Notes: generated by a model from the letters alone, not told the origin. 64,000 bases of DNA from Chloroflexota bacterium (GCA_009838965.1 VXQP01000084.1:79819-143818), one strand, 5' to 3'; positions 1 through 9,642 are shown, counted from the first letter of the stretch. A program made the numbers and translations.

Positions 1-433
1 GGCTCCGCACCACGAGATCCTCGGACAGCGGGATGGTGAGCCAGACGACGAAGCTCGGGACGAACACCAGCAAGGGCGCCACGTAGAAGATGGCCTTCGA
101 CGAGGAGCCCGGCGAAACGTCCTCCTTCATCAGCAGTTTGATGCCGTCCGCCACCACCTGCAGCAGTCCGAACGGGCCGACACGCGTCGGGCCGACACGG
201 CCCTGCATCCGGCCCAACTGCTTACGCTCCAGCCAGACCAGCGAGATACCGAGCGTCGTGATGAGCGTCAACAGCGCGAACAGCGCGATGACGATCTTGC
301 CCACGGTGAGCACCGTCACGTTGTCGCCCGGTTCGCCCAGCAGTGCCAGCGCGAGCGTGAAGACCGCGACGAGCACCCCGACTCCCACGAGCAGCACGAC
401 CGCTATCGCGAGCTGAACAGGCTTCGACCTCAT
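1..433 (-). CDS. nuoH: NADH-quinone oxidoreductase subunit H, 5' part (runs off left edge)
   Basis: This is the membrane-arm subunit of complex I next to the quinone site. The 144 visible residues have two hydrophobic helices (about 7-32 and 49-72), then the family signature with ERK, QGRVGPTRVGPFG and ADGIKLLMKED at about residues 73-111, and the start of another helix. The ATG at 433 overlaps the nuoD stop codon (ATGA), so the two are translationally coupled. The helix ahead of the signature is longer than in many NuoH proteins. The gene is cut by the window edge, not visibly broken. NuoE, F and G do not lie between nuoD and nuoH. Confidence 0.95.
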   Translation of the reverse strand, partial: MRSKPVQLAIAVVLLVGVGVLVAVFTLALALLGEPGDNVTVLTVGKIVIALFALLTLITTLGISLVWLERKQLGRMQGRVGPTRVGPFGLLQVVADGIKLLMKEDVSPGSSSKAIFYVAPLLVFVPSFVVWLTIPLSEDLVVRS

Positions 434-1542
434 CGGTCCACCTCGCCCAGCACGATGTCCAACGAGCCCAGGATGGCCACCGCATCCGCGATGTACGCGT
501 CGCGCATCATCGGGCGCAGGGACACGAGGTTGCAGAAGGACGGTGGCCGTACCTTCACGCGGTACGGCTTGTCGGTGCCGTCACTCACCAGGAAGACGCC
601 GATGTCGCCGCGGGGGTTCTCGCCATGCACGTACACCTCGCCCTTGGGCGGCCTGGCGATGCGCCGCATCTGCGCCATCACCGGCCCTTCCTCCATCTGG
701 TCGAGGCACTGCCTGATCATGGAGAGCGACTCGTAGCACTCCAGCACGCGCATGTAGTAGCGGTCCCAGCAGTCGCCGTTCTCGCCCACCGGCACCTTGT
801 AGGAGAGGTAGGGGTAGACCTCGTACGGGTAGTCCTTGCGGACGTCGTAAGCGAGGCCGCTGGCGCGCAGCGATGGGCCGGTCAGGCCGCAGGAGAGCGC
901 CGTGGGGAGGTCTATGACGCCTACCCCGCGCGTCCGCGCGAGGAAGACCTCGTTGAACGTCAGGAGCCGGTCGCACTCCTGTACGCCGCGCTCAACGTCG
1001 TCCAACAGGGCCCGTACGCGCGGTACGAAGTCCGACGGCACGTCCTCCTTCACCCCACCGATGCGGATGAAGTTATGCATCATGCGCGCGCCGGTGACGG
1101 ACTCGAACATGTTCTGGATACGCTCGCGCTCCCGGAACCCGTACATGATGGGCGTCATCGCCCCCAGGTCGATGGCATAGGTGCCGATGAAGAGGAGATG
1201 GCTCGCCAGCCGGTTCAGCTCCGCGAGGATGACGCGTATGTACTGCCCACGCTCCGGGGGTTCGATGCCCATGAGCCGCTCGGCTGCCCGGCAGAAGATC
1301 AGCTCGTTGTTCAGGTTCGAGACGTAGTCCAGGCGGTCAAACAGCGTAACGACCTGGCCGTAGCTCTCGTTCTCCGCGAGTTTCTCAGAACCCCGGTGCA
1401 GGTAGCCGATGTGAGGCGTCACGTCAACGACGCGCTCGCCGTCCACCGTCAGCACCATGCGAAACACGCCATGGGTCGCCGGATGCTGCGGCCCCATGTT
1501 CAGCATCATGTCTACGGTGTCGTATGCCTGTTCCGTCGTCAC
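430..1542 (-). CDS. nuoD: NADH-quinone oxidoreductase subunit D (49 kDa subunit)
   Basis: Peripheral-arm subunit of complex I that forms the quinone pocket with NuoB. From the chosen GTG the protein has 370 residues, close to the family norm. It shows MGPQHPATHG near residue 15, the LHRG.EKL motif, conserved FNEVF and GLTGPSLRASG segments, and the family ending GSLDIVLGEVDR. The start at 1542 puts the usual short N-terminus before MLNMGPQHP; a GTG at 1557 would overlap the nuoC stop and adds only five residues. The open frame extends further upstream, but that part lies over nuoC and does not look like NuoD. Confidence 0.96.
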   Translation of the reverse strand: MTTEQAYDTVDMMLNMGPQHPATHGVFRMVLTVDGERVVDVTPHIGYLHRGSEKLAENESYGQVVTLFDRLDYVSNLNNELIFCRAAERLMGIEPPERGQYIRVILAELNRLASHLLFIGTYAIDLGAMTPIMYGFRERERIQNMFESVTGARMMHNFIRIGGVKEDVPSDFVPRVRALLDDVERGVQECDRLLTFNEVFLARTRGVGVIDLPTALSCGLTGPSLRASGLAYDVRKDYPYEVYPYLSYKVPVGENGDCWDRYYMRVLECYESLSMIRQCLDQMEEGPVMAQMRRIARPPKGEVYVHGENPRGDIGVFLVSDGTDKPYRVKVRPPSFCNLVSLRPMMRDAYIADAVAILGSLDIVLGEVDR

Positions 1543-1550
1543 CGTAACGC

Positions 1551-2102
1551 CTACCACTCCTCGTAGTCGTGCAGGGGAAAGCTCCGCAAGCCGGGGTAGC
1601 CCTCGAATCCCTCGTACAGGATCAGCGGCGACATGTCCGGGTTCCCATCGAACTCCACGCCGAACAGATCGTGCGTCTCCCGTTCGTACCAGCCCGCGGC
1701 CTCCCACATGCCGGTGAGCGATTGCACTCGCGCCTCGTCCGGAGGAACATCCACCTTCAGGAGCGCCTTGTGGCCGTTACCCAGCGAGAAGAGCGCGTAG
1801 TTCAGCTCGATGCGCTCCTCGTAGTCCACGGCGAACATGCAGTGCAGCATGTCCATGCGGATGTTGGGGCTGCGCACGCAGGCCTCCGCGGCGCGAACGA
1901 GGTTCTCGCGGGCGATGCGCACCCAGGGAACATCGTCGCGCCCGCCGGACTCGAGCGCCATGTCGCGCAAGGCGAGGCGGAGCGCGCCTGCGGTGTGCTC
2001 GCCGCGAGCGTCGAGCACTTCCTCCGCGACCTCGATCGGCGGGCCCCTGTGCGCTGCGGGGCGCGGGGCTGCCTGCTCCTCCGGGGGCTGCTGCTCAGTC
2101 AT
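1551..2102 (-). CDS. nuoC: NADH-quinone oxidoreductase subunit C (30 kDa subunit)
   Basis: Peripheral-arm subunit of complex I that packs against NuoD. It has 183 residues. The diagnostic [16 protein letters not shown] stretch lies around residues 141-156, followed by the typical [16 protein letters not shown]-like ending. The first 35 or so residues are rich in Pro, Glu and Ala and are probably a flexible extension. The start overlaps the end of nuoB by eight bases, and nuoD begins just downstream. It is a separate subunit here, not fused to NuoD. Confidence 0.95.
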   Translation of the reverse strand: MTEQQPPEEQAAPRPAAHRGPPIEVAEEVLDARGEHTAGALRLALRDMALESGGRDDVPWVRIARENLVRAAEACVRSPNIRMDMLHCMFAVDYEERIELNYALFSLGNGHKALLKVDVPPDEARVQSLTGMWEAAGWYERETHDLFGVEFDGNPDMSPLILYEGFEGYPGLRSFPLHDYEEW

Positions 2103-2772
2103 TGCTCTCCTCGACGTCGGCCTCGGGAGCTGACTCGGGCTCCGATCCGACTATCACCGGAGCGCTGCGCACGCCCTCTTTCGCGTCGCGCTTGATCTTC
2201 TGTTGCAGCTTCACGATGCCGTCCATCAACGCTTCGGGGCGGGGCGGGCAGCCGGGCACATACACGTCCACCGGCACGAGATGGTCCACGCCCATGACGA
2301 CGCTGTAGGAGCGGTAGTACGGTCCGCCGCTCGTCGCGCAGGTGCCCATCGCGATCACCCATTTCGGGTCCGGCATCTGCTCGTACAGCAGCTTGATGGG
2401 CTCGGCCATCTTCTTGACCACAGTCCCCGCGACGATCATCACGTCCGACTGGCGGGGCGATGGCCACGTCACGACGCCGAACCGATCCAGGTCGTGGTGC
2501 GCCATGTGCGTCGAGATCATCTCGATGGCACAGCACGCGAGCCCGAACGTAAGCGTCCAGAGCGAGTTGCTCCTGCCCAGCGCAGCGAGGTCGTCCAGCC
2601 TCGCAGTTACCACACCCGGCGCAGCGTTCCTGATCAGGTTCGGGGCGGGCGAGTTGCCCTTGGCCGTGGAGATGTCGCCGCCTTCGTCCGAGTCGAAGAA
2701 GCGCCCATCCCGGGGCCGCTCCCACGAGGACGGACGGAAGACCGGCAGCGCCTGTCCGCGCTCTATCTCCAT
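2095..2772 (-). CDS. nuoB: NADH-quinone oxidoreductase subunit B (PSST subunit)
   Basis: Carries the terminal [4Fe-4S] cluster N2 of complex I. The four ligand cysteines appear in the expected motifs: adjacent Cys in GLACCAIEM, one in [12 protein letters not shown] and one in [11 protein letters not shown]. The ATG at 2772 gives 225 residues. This start is preferred over the longer open frame because the upstream part overlaps nuoA and resembles no NuoB. An N-terminal extension of about 50 residues precedes the core and a charged tail of about 25 follows it. It overlaps nuoA by ten bases and nuoC by eight. Confidence 0.96.
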   Translation of the reverse strand: MEIERGQALPVFRPSSWERPRDGRFFDSDEGGDISTAKGNSPAPNLIRNAAPGVVTARLDDLAALGRSNSLWTLTFGLACCAIEMISTHMAHHDLDRFGVVTWPSPRQSDVMIVAGTVVKKMAEPIKLLYEQMPDPKWVIAMGTCATSGGPYYRSYSVVMGVDHLVPVDVYVPGCPPRPEALMDGIVKLQQKIKRDAKEGVRSAPVIVGSEPESAPEADVEESND

Positions 2773-3140
2773 CGGAGCACCCCCTTGCGCCAGGCGTAGA
2801 CGACGCCCAGCAGCAGAACCGCGATGAACAGCATCATCGCGTAGAACACGTAGCCCGGTATCCCCTCGTCCGCGAAGACCAGCGCCCATGGGAAGAGGAA
2901 CACGGCCTCCACGTCGAAGATGAGGAAGAGGATGGCGAAGATGTAGTAACGGACGTTGAACTGCGTCCAGTTCAGCGGTGTGGGGAGGATGCCCGACTCG
3001 TAGGCGATGCCCTTCGTCTTCGAGGGTCTGCGCGGTGAGAGTAACGCCGAAGCGGCAAGCATGAGGCCCATCGCCACGATGCCGACCACAAACGCAAGTA
3101 CTACTGCCGTCCAGTTGACGACGTAACCCTCTGGGGCCAT
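2763..3140 (-). CDS. nuoA: NADH-quinone oxidoreductase subunit A
   Basis: Small membrane subunit of complex I and first gene of the nuo operon. It has 125 residues and three hydrophobic helices (about 10-32, 67-85, 95-117). The signature YESGILPT...[17 protein letters not shown] is clear; the loop position often held by Cys is Ser (YESG), as in many bacteria. The ATG has a strong GAGGAG ribosome-binding site. A TTGACA at 3246-3251 lies upstream on this strand with no good -10 at normal spacing, so the promoter is uncertain. The gene begins 122 bases after trpB ends. Confidence 0.96.
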   Translation of the reverse strand: MAPEGYVVNWTAVVLAFVVGIVAMGLMLAASALLSPRRPSKTKGIAYESGILPTPLNWTQFNVRYYIFAILFLIFDVEAVFLFPWALVFADEGIPGYVFYAMMLFIAVLLLGVVYAWRKGVLRWR

Positions 3141-3262
3141 GCGCTCCTCAGGGAAAGCCTGCCTGCCACCCGCTCTCTACCCGCGCGGCGAAGCGCGAAA
3201 GAAGCGGTCTCCCGAGCCCCTATCTTCCCGTTCATCCCCCCAAGCTGTCAACGCCGGCACGC

Positions 3263-4456
3263 TCAGGAGGCAGCGTCGCGCTCCATGATGGTGCCCATGT
3301 CCTTGTCGCCGCGGCCACTCATGCAGACCAACACCGCGCCGCCCTTTCCGACGTCGGAGGCGAGCGTCTGCACCGTGTATGCCACCGCGTGCGACGACTC
3401 CAGCGCGGGTATGATGCCCTCCTGCTGGCAGGTGAGGTAGAACGCCGCGACCGCCTCGTCGTCCGTGATGCTCACGTACTCCGCCCTGCCGCTCTGCCGG
3501 AGCCACGCGTGCTCCGGCCCGACGCCCGGGTAGTCCAGCCCTGCGGAGATGCTGTGTGTCTCATGGATCTGGCCGTCGTCGTCCTGCACGATGTACGACA
3601 TCGAACCGTGCAGCACTCCGACGCTCCCGCCGCCAATGGAAGCGGCGTGCTTGCCCGTCTCCACGCCTTCGCCCCCTGCCTCCACCCCGATGAGGCGGAC
3701 ACCCTCGTCCGGGATGAACGAGTGGAACTGGCCCAGCGAGTTGGAGCCGCCTCCAACGCACGCTACGACCGCGTCAGGCAGGCGTCCCGCCTGCTCCAGC
3801 ATCTGCTCCCGCGACTCGCGCCCGATCACCGACTGCAGGTCGCGCACCATCATGGGGTAGGGGTGCGGCCCCACGACGCTACCGATGATGTAGTGCGTGT
3901 CCCGGACGTTGGTGACCCAGTCGCGGATCGTCTCGCTTATCGCCTCTTTCAGCGTGCGGCTGCCCGCGGTGACGGGACGCACTTCCGCGCCAAGCATACC
4001 CATCCGGTAGACGTTCGGCGCCTGGCGGCGCATGTCCTCTTCACCCATGTAGACGACGCAATCGATGCCGAGCAGCGCGCAGACCGTGGCTGTCGCAACA
4101 CCGTGCTGGCCCGCGCCCGTCTCCGCGACGATGCGCCGCTTCCCCATGCGCTTCGCCAGCAGTCCCTGCCCAAGCGCGTTGTTGATCTTGTGCGCGCCGG
4201 TGTGCGCCAGGTCCTCGCGCTTCAGGTATATCTCCGCGCCACCTGCGTATTCAGTGAGCCGCTGCGCATGGTGCAGGGGCGTCGGACGGCCCACGTAGTC
4301 GCGCAGCAGTTGTCCCAACTCTTCCTGGAACGCGGCATCCTCGCGGGCCTCTTCCCATGCTTCGGTCAGCTCCGCAAGCGCCGGCATCAGCGTCTCCGGC
4401 ACGTACTGGCCGCCGAACTGGCCGAACCGTCCCTTGTCGTCGGGAAGCGTCGTCAC
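3263..4456 (-). CDS. trpB: tryptophan synthase beta chain
   Basis: Joins indole and L-serine to make tryptophan, using pyridoxal phosphate (PLP). The 397 residues include [10 protein letters not shown] at the N-terminus, the PLP lysine K90 in HTGAHKINN, the AETGAGQHG catalytic loop near residue 110, and the phosphate-binding GGGSNS stretch. Length and N-terminus fit the TrpB1 type that pairs with TrpA. It is the last gene of the trp operon and follows trpF after one base. No trpA follows: the next gene is nuoA. The partner alpha subunit must be encoded elsewhere, or TrpB uses free indole. Confidence 0.97.
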   Translation of the reverse strand: MTTLPDDKGRFGQFGGQYVPETLMPALAELTEAWEEAREDAAFQEELGQLLRDYVGRPTPLHHAQRLTEYAGGAEIYLKREDLAHTGAHKINNALGQGLLAKRMGKRRIVAETGAGQHGVATATVCALLGIDCVVYMGEEDMRRQAPNVYRMGMLGAEVRPVTAGSRTLKEAISETIRDWVTNVRDTHYIIGSVVGPHPYPMMVRDLQSVIGRESREQMLEQAGRLPDAVVACVGGGSNSLGQFHSFIPDEGVRLIGVEAGGEGVETGKHAASIGGGSVGVLHGSMSYIVQDDDGQIHETHSISAGLDYPGVGPEHAWLRQSGRAEYVSITDDEAVAAFYLTCQQEGIIPALESSHAVAYTVQTLASDVGKGGAVLVCMSGRGDKDMGTIMERDAAS

Positions 4457-4457
4457 G

Positions 4458-5156
4458 TCAGCGCCTGCCCAGCAGGCGGGCGAGGCCGCCCTTCTTCCTG
4501 CGAGCGTCGACCCCCCGCACCGTCTCTACGAACGCGCGTACCCTGGCCGGGTCTTTCTCGCCGTCCGTCTCCACGCCGCTGGAAACGTCGACTCCCCACG
4601 GGCGCACCCGCTCCACCGCCTCCTGCACGTTCTCCGGTGCGAGACCTCCCGCAAGGCTCATCTCGAACGCCCCTGCAAAGTCGGCAGCGAGGTCCCAGTC
4701 GAACTGCTGACCCGTGCCGCCGTACTCGCCCGGCACCTGCGTATCGAGCACGATCCGGTGGCCCGCCAGCGCGTGACGCTGCTGCAGCACCATGATGCGG
4801 GGCATCTGCGCGCTGACAGGCGTCTCCGCGTCGATGCTGATCACCTTGTAGACGGGAACGCCGAGCTGCGACGCGTACTCCACGCCCTCGCTCCCACACA
4901 ACTGCACCGCGTCCAGCCCCACCGATGCCACGGTTTCCCGAACCTCCTCCACTGGCTGGTCCGCGAACAGCCCGACGATGGGCGGCAGCGCCCGACCGGA
5001 GGCGCGTGCCTCGTCGAGCACGGCGCGAGCCTCGTCCGCCGTCATGCATCTCCGCGCCGACGGCACGAACACGAGCCCCACCGCGTCTACTCCCGCGTCC
5101 ACCGCAGCGAGCAACGGCTCGGCGGAGCGGAAGCCGCATATCTTCACGTGCGTCAC
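4458..5156 (-). CDS. trpF: phosphoribosylanthranilate isomerase
   Basis: Third step of the committed tryptophan pathway: an Amadori rearrangement of phosphoribosylanthranilate. The 232 residues start with VKICG carrying the general-base cysteine C7. The general acid is D138 in VLDTQVPG, and the phosphate-binding [10 protein letters not shown] lies at 188-197. It overlaps trpC by four bases and precedes trpB by one base. The C-terminal 15 or so residues are basic and unusual for the family, but the fold motifs are intact. Confidence 0.96.
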   Translation of the reverse strand: MTHVKICGFRSAEPLLAAVDAGVDAVGLVFVPSARRCMTADEARAVLDEARASGRALPPIVGLFADQPVEEVRETVASVGLDAVQLCGSEGVEYASQLGVPVYKVISIDAETPVSAQMPRIMVLQQRHALAGHRIVLDTQVPGEYGGTGQQFDWDLAADFAGAFEMSLAGGLAPENVQEAVERVRPWGVDVSSGVETDGEKDPARVRAFVETVRGVDARRKKGGLARLLGRR

Positions 5157-5956
5157 GCCTGCACTCCTGCGAGTTCCCGGACTTTCTCGCCCACGTCGGG
5201 CGCGGTCATCAGCGCCTCGCCGACCAGTATGCCATGAACGCCCGCCTGCCGGAGCGCGACCACGTCCTCTCGCGAGTTGATGCCGCTCTCCGCGACCACC
5301 ATCCGCCCGTGCGGGATGAGCGGGCGCAGCCGTGCCGTCAGCGTGGTGTCCACCTTGAACGTGCGGAGGTCCCGGTGGTTGACACCGATGATCTCCGCAC
5401 CCGCGCTCAACGCGGTCTCCAGTTCGTGCTCGTCATGCACCTCAACGAGGCACTGCAGCCAGATCCGCTGCGCCGCGTCCAGCATCTCCCGCAACTGCTC
5501 CGGCGAGAGCGCCGCAACGATGAGCAACGCCGCATCCGCGCCGTGCACTCGCGCTTCCAGCAACTGGTACGGGTCGAACAAGAAGTCCTTCCGCAGCACG
5601 GGCACGCCTTCAGGCCCCACCGCCGCCTTGACCGCCGCGAGGTGCGCCAGGTTTCCCTGGAAGTGGTCGACCTCCGTGAGCACTGATATGGCAGCCGCGC
5701 CGTTCGCAGCGTACGTCGACGCCAGTGCAGCGGGGTCGTACTCCTGCGCGAGCAGCCCCTTGGATGGCGACGCTTTCTTCGTCTCGGCGATGAGGCGCAC
5801 ACGGTCGCCCCAGAGCGCGCCGGACAGGTTGAGCGGGAACGGTGCCTCGCGCACCTGCGACTCCAGCGTCGCGAGCGGCGTCTCACGCTGACGGCGCACG
5901 AGTTCCGCGCGCTTCGCTTCCAGAATCTTGTCGAGGATCGTGCCTGTCGTACTCAT
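5153..5956 (-). CDS. trpC: indole-3-glycerol phosphate synthase
   Basis: Decarboxylating ring closure that makes indole-3-glycerol phosphate. The 267-residue TIM barrel shows AETKKASPSKG at about 57-67, VLRKDFLFDPYQL, the HDEHEL segment, GVNHRDLRTF and the phosphate-binding VAESGI. It is a single-function protein, not fused to TrpF as in some enteric bacteria. It lies eight bases after trpD and overlaps trpF by four bases, in line with one polycistronic message. Confidence 0.97.
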   Translation of the reverse strand: MSTTGTILDKILEAKRAELVRRQRETPLATLESQVREAPFPLNLSGALWGDRVRLIAETKKASPSKGLLAQEYDPAALASTYAANGAAAISVLTEVDHFQGNLAHLAAVKAAVGPEGVPVLRKDFLFDPYQLLEARVHGADAALLIVAALSPEQLREMLDAAQRIWLQCLVEVHDEHELETALSAGAEIIGVNHRDLRTFKVDTTLTARLRPLIPHGRMVVAESGINSREDVVALRQAGVHGILVGEALMTAPDVGEKVRELAGVQA

Positions 5957-5964
5957 TGCTTCCG

Positions 5965-6993
5965 CTACGCGAGCGACTGGCTCAGCTCAGCCAGCTGCCG
6001 CAACTTGTCCAACGCACCGCCGGAGTCTATCGCCGCGCGGGCCGTCGCCACGCCGGACGGCAGGTCGTCCGCCACGCCGCGCACGACGAGCGCCGCCGCC
6101 GAGTTCAACAGCACCATGTCCTTCTCCGGCGAGTCGCCTGCCGAGAGCGCCCGCGTGAACTTCTCACGCGCCTGTTCCACGCCATCGATCTGGAGGTCAG
6201 CGAGGCTGCCACCAGGCAGCCCAGCGTCCTCCGGCGTAAGCGTGAAGTGCCGCACGCCTTCAGCCGAGACCTCCCAAACCTGCGACGCGGCCGTCGTCGT
6301 CAACTCGTCGAGCCCGTCGTCGCCGCGCACGACCCATGAACGCTCGGTGCCGAGCGCGCCAAGCACGTGCGCCATCAGTTCGGCCACGTCGTACGGGGCG
6401 TCGGCGGGCTGTGCCACGCCCAGCAGCTGGTAGAGCGCTCCCGCAGGGTTCGTCAGCGGCCCAAGGAAGTTGAAGACGGTGCGGACCCCCAGTTCACGAC
6501 GGGGCGGGCCCGCGAAGCGCATCGCGGGGTGGAACGCCTGCGCGAACATGAAACCCACGCCGACCTCGTCTATGCACCGGCCTACCGCCTCCGGGCTCAA
6601 CTCCAGCTTCACGCCGCTCGCATCGAGGATGTCCGCCGCTCCCACGCTGCCGGAGGCAGCCCGGTTCCCGTGCTTCGCCACCTTCACACCAGCCGCGGCG
6701 ACGGTCAGCGCCGATGCGGTGGAGACGTTGAATGTCCGCAGCCCGTCGCCGCCGGTACCTACGACGTCGACCAACTGCCCGTCGGTTTCGACGTGGAGCG
6801 CCTTCTCACGCATCACGCGCGCCATGCCGGTCAGCGCTTCCACCGTCTCGCCGGTCAGACGCAGCGCGACCAGGAATGCACCGATCTGCGCGGGCGTAGC
6901 CTCGCCCGTCATGATGTCTTCCGCGACGGCGGCTGACTCTTCTTCCGAGAGCGCCTGCCGCGCCACCAGTTTGCCTATCGCTTCCTGAATCAC
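5965..6993 (-). CDS. trpD: anthranilate phosphoribosyltransferase
   Basis: Transfers phosphoribose from PRPP to anthranilate. The 342 residues match the family length. The PRPP-binding GTGGD is at 79-83, followed by NVSTASA, the KHGNRAASG loop at 107-115 and the acidic DE region in the second half. It is separate from the TrpG amidotransferase. Its start overlaps the stop of the preceding membrane-protein gene by four bases (ATGA), so translation of the two is coupled. Confidence 0.97.
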   Translation of the reverse strand: MIQEAIGKLVARQALSEEESAAVAEDIMTGEATPAQIGAFLVALRLTGETVEALTGMARVMREKALHVETDGQLVDVVGTGGDGLRTFNVSTASALTVAAAGVKVAKHGNRAASGSVGAADILDASGVKLELSPEAVGRCIDEVGVGFMFAQAFHPAMRFAGPPRRELGVRTVFNFLGPLTNPAGALYQLLGVAQPADAPYDVAELMAHVLGALGTERSWVVRGDDGLDELTTTAASQVWEVSAEGVRHFTLTPEDAGLPGGSLADLQIDGVEQAREKFTRALSAGDSPEKDMVLLNSAAALVVRGVADDLPSGVATARAAIDSGGALDKLRQLAELSQSLA

Positions 6994-7556
6994 GGCGCAT
7001 CCTCCGTAGCAGCGCGGTTTCCTTCCACGGCCCGCATGTCCTCCGCCAATGCCGCCTCCGCGGCAGCAACCTGGGCCTTGGTCGGCGGTTCGTCCGTTAA
7101 AGCTGTAGGGCCTGACGAAGTCTCACCCTTCGCCACCACACGGCAACCGCCGTCTGTCGCCGGCGAGACCGTGACTTCCATCGTCCTGCGCTCGTGCCGC
7201 AGAGGCACCCGTAGACGATTCATCCCGATCCCACCGAGGAGTACCGCCGCCAGCAGAGGCACTGACACGATTTCCCGACCTCCGATCTCCCGCGCCATCA
7301 TCACCAGTAGTACGAGTGTGAGCGCGACCGCCACGACGAGCATGAGTTTGCCCTGGTTCCGCTGGCGTGCGCCCAGCGTCCGCTCGTGGCTCATCGTCAT
7401 CCGGCAGTTCCCTTCCTCGTCCTGCTCCACCGGCTCGGCCAGCCGATAGCCGCGTTCCGAGAGCCGCGCCTGGGCCACCTCGCAACCTTCGCGAGGGGGA
7501 ACGTCCATCGTCCACTCCGAGGACAGGGGCGCGCCGGCAGGCTCCGTAGTCGTCAC
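6990..7556 (-). CDS. unknown two-helix membrane protein inside the trp operon
   Basis: I do not recognise this 188-residue protein. About 70 polar N-terminal residues are followed by two hydrophobic segments (about 71-88 and 95-113), then a soluble C-terminal part of about 75 residues rich in Ala, Glu and Thr. The two Cys before the first helix (25 and 51) are not in a metal motif. It overlaps the stop of trpG and the start of trpD by four bases each, so it is translationally locked between two pathway enzymes. This argues for a real, co-expressed protein. A membrane anchor, a transport accessory or a stress-related role are all guesses. Confidence 0.8.
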   Translation of the reverse strand: MTTTEPAGAPLSSEWTMDVPPREGCEVAQARLSERGYRLAEPVEQDEEGNCRMTMSHERTLGARQRNQGKLMLVVAVALTLVLLVMMAREIGGREIVSVPLLAAVLLGGIGMNRLRVPLRHERRTMEVTVSPATDGGCRVVAKGETSSGPTALTDEPPTKAQVAAAEAALAEDMRAVEGNRAATEDAP

Positions 7557-8122
7557 GCGGTCGCCTCCAGGAAGTTCCGGAGCAGGTCCTTGCCGTTCTG
7601 CGTCATGATGGACTCCGGGTGGAACTGAATGCCCTCCACGGCGAACTCCTTGTGCCGCACACCCATGATTACGCCGCTCTCGCTGTGAGCCGTCACTTCG
7701 AGCACGTCCGGCGTGGCATCCGGCTCAATGGCGAGCGAGTGGTAGCGGATGCCCTGGAACGGGTTCGGCAGACCAGCGAACACGCCCTTGCCGTCGTGCG
7801 TGATCGTGCTCATCTTACCGTGGACTATCTCCCCGGCGCCGCTCACCGTGCCGCCGTACGCGACGCCGATGCACTGGTGCCCCAGGCAGACGCCGAGGAT
7901 GGGCATGCGCCCGCCGAACCGCCTGATGACGTCCGTAGAGATACCCGCCTCCTCCGGCGTGCACGGACCCGGCGAGACGACGATGCGCTCCGGCGCCATC
8001 TGCTCGATGTCGTCCAACGTCACGGCGTCGTTACGTACCACGTGCACGTCGGACCCCAGTTCACAGAGGAACTGGTACAGGTTGTAGGTGAAGCTGTCGT
8101 AATTGTCGATGAGCAGCAGCAT
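7553..8122 (-). CDS. trpG: anthranilate synthase component II (glutamine amidotransferase)
   Basis: Supplies ammonia from glutamine to TrpE. The ATG at 8122 gives 189 residues beginning MLLLIDNYDSFTYNL, the classic N-terminus. The oxyanion strand VVSPGP is at about 48-53, the nucleophile C79 sits in GVCLGHQ, and the His/Glu pair is in GIQFHPESIMT near the end. The open frame extends further upstream, but that part overlaps trpE and is not TrpG. The gap to trpE is 26 bases. It might also serve a 4-amino-4-deoxychorismate synthase; none is seen here. Confidence 0.97.
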   Translation of the reverse strand: MLLLIDNYDSFTYNLYQFLCELGSDVHVVRNDAVTLDDIEQMAPERIVVSPGPCTPEEAGISTDVIRRFGGRMPILGVCLGHQCIGVAYGGTVSGAGEIVHGKMSTITHDGKGVFAGLPNPFQGIRYHSLAIEPDATPDVLEVTAHSESGVIMGVRHKEFAVEGIQFHPESIMTQNGKDLLRNFLEATA

Positions 8123-8148
8123 CTTGTTCTCCTGTGAAACCCAGGGCG

Positions 8149-9642
8149 TTACGCCCCGCGCCCCGCGTCGGCCTGCGTGATGGCGCGCAGCAGCGCGTTC
8201 ATCTTGTAGAACGACTCCATCCGCTCCGCCTCGGGGTCCGAGTCGAATACCACTCCGCCCCCCGCCTGCAGGTACGCCTTGCCGTCCTTCACGACCATCG
8301 TGCGGATCGCGATGGCCGTGTCCATGTTGCCGGAGAAGCTGAAGTAGCCCACCGCGCCCGCATAGACGCCCCGCCGCTCGCGCTCCAACTCCGAGATGAT
8401 CTGCATCGCCCGTATCTTGGGCGCGCCCGACACCGTCCCCGCCGGGAAGCACGCCCGCAGCGCGTCGAACACCGAGCGGTCGTCACGCAGTTCGCCCGTG
8501 ACATGCGAGACGAGGTGCATCACATGCGAATACCGCTCCACCTCCAGCATCTGCGTCACCTGCACCGTACCGGGTTTGCTCACGCGCCCGATGTCGTTGC
8601 GTCCGAGGTCGAGCAGCATCACGTGCTCGGCGCGCTCTTTCTCGTCCGCGAGCAGTTCCCGTTCCATCGCCTCATCTTCCCGGGCGTCCTTGCCGCGCCG
8701 GCGCGTCCCTGCGATGGGGTGTGTCTCAACGAGGCCGTCCTCCGCGCGGACGAGCATCTCCGGCGAGGCGCCGACGATGGCGAAGTCGTCCAGCCACAGG
8801 TAGTACATGTACGGCGATGGGTTCACCGCACGGAGCGAGCGATAGAGGTCGAACGCGCTCGACGTGACCGGCAACTCAACCCGCTGCGACGGCACCACCT
8901 GGATGATGTCGCCAGCCACGATGTACTCGCGGGAGCGCTCGACCATGCCGTGATACTCGCCCGGCGTCTTGTTGGAGTGCTCGAGGTGCTCCGTGCCGGA
9001 GTTGCTCGATGGCTGCGTGCCCGTGGAACCTCCCGTCAACTGCGACTGCCGAGGCAGTGGTTGCGCGAGGCGCTCAACCAGCTCGTCCACGCGCTGTGTA
9101 GCGCGCGCGTATGCCTCGTCCGGTGAACCGTCAACGTACGCCGTGGCGACGACCTGGATGCAGTGCCGCAGGTGGTCGAAGACGAGCAGCGAGTCCGTGA
9201 AGAGGAATATGGACTCCGGCAGCCCCTGCGGGTCTTTCTCCGCCATCGACGCCGACGGTTCGAAGTAGTGCACGGTCTCATACGAGAGATACCCCACTGC
9301 GCCTCCGACGAAGCGCGGCAGTCCGTCCACCTGTGCTGGGCGGAAGCGTCCCAGTTCCGCCTCCACCGCGAGGAGCGGGTCGCCGGGGCCGTCCGGTTCG
9401 CCCTCGCCCGTCCGCAGCACACGGTAGGGCTCCGTGCCCATGAAGCTGAAGCGCGCCATCCGCTCGCCGCCTTCGACGCTCTCCAGCAGGAACGACACGC
9501 TCTCGCCGCCGCCTGCAATCTTCAGGTACGCGGACACCGGCGTCTCCATATCGGCCACGACCTCCCGGTACACCGGGATCAGGTTGTAGCCCTCCTGCAC
9601 CAGGCGCTTGAACTCTTCGCTTGTCGGAACGTAGTCCGCCAT
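8149..9642 (-). CDS. trpE: anthranilate synthase component I
   Basis: Converts chorismate plus ammonia to anthranilate, the committed step. The 497 residues contain the feedback tryptophan-binding LLES at 52-55, the regulatory N-terminal domain up to about 200, a Ser/Thr-rich linker (about 205-235), and the chorismate-binding domain with PSPYMYYLW, the IAGTRRRG loop, GAPKIRAM and FSGNMDTAIAIRT. The retained LLES suggests allosteric tryptophan inhibition on top of T-box control. A GGAAAG ribosome-binding site precedes the ATG. It is the first structural gene after the T-box terminator. Confidence 0.98.
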   Translation of the reverse strand: MADYVPTSEEFKRLVQEGYNLIPVYREVVADMETPVSAYLKIAGGGESVSFLLESVEGGERMARFSFMGTEPYRVLRTGEGEPDGPGDPLLAVEAELGRFRPAQVDGLPRFVGGAVGYLSYETVHYFEPSASMAEKDPQGLPESIFLFTDSLLVFDHLRHCIQVVATAYVDGSPDEAYARATQRVDELVERLAQPLPRQSQLTGGSTGTQPSSNSGTEHLEHSNKTPGEYHGMVERSREYIVAGDIIQVVPSQRVELPVTSSAFDLYRSLRAVNPSPYMYYLWLDDFAIVGASPEMLVRAEDGLVETHPIAGTRRRGKDAREDEAMERELLADEKERAEHVMLLDLGRNDIGRVSKPGTVQVTQMLEVERYSHVMHLVSHVTGELRDDRSVFDALRACFPAGTVSGAPKIRAMQIISELERERRGVYAGAVGYFSFSGNMDTAIAIRTMVVKDGKAYLQAGGGVVFDSDPEAERMESFYKMNALLRAITQADAGRGA

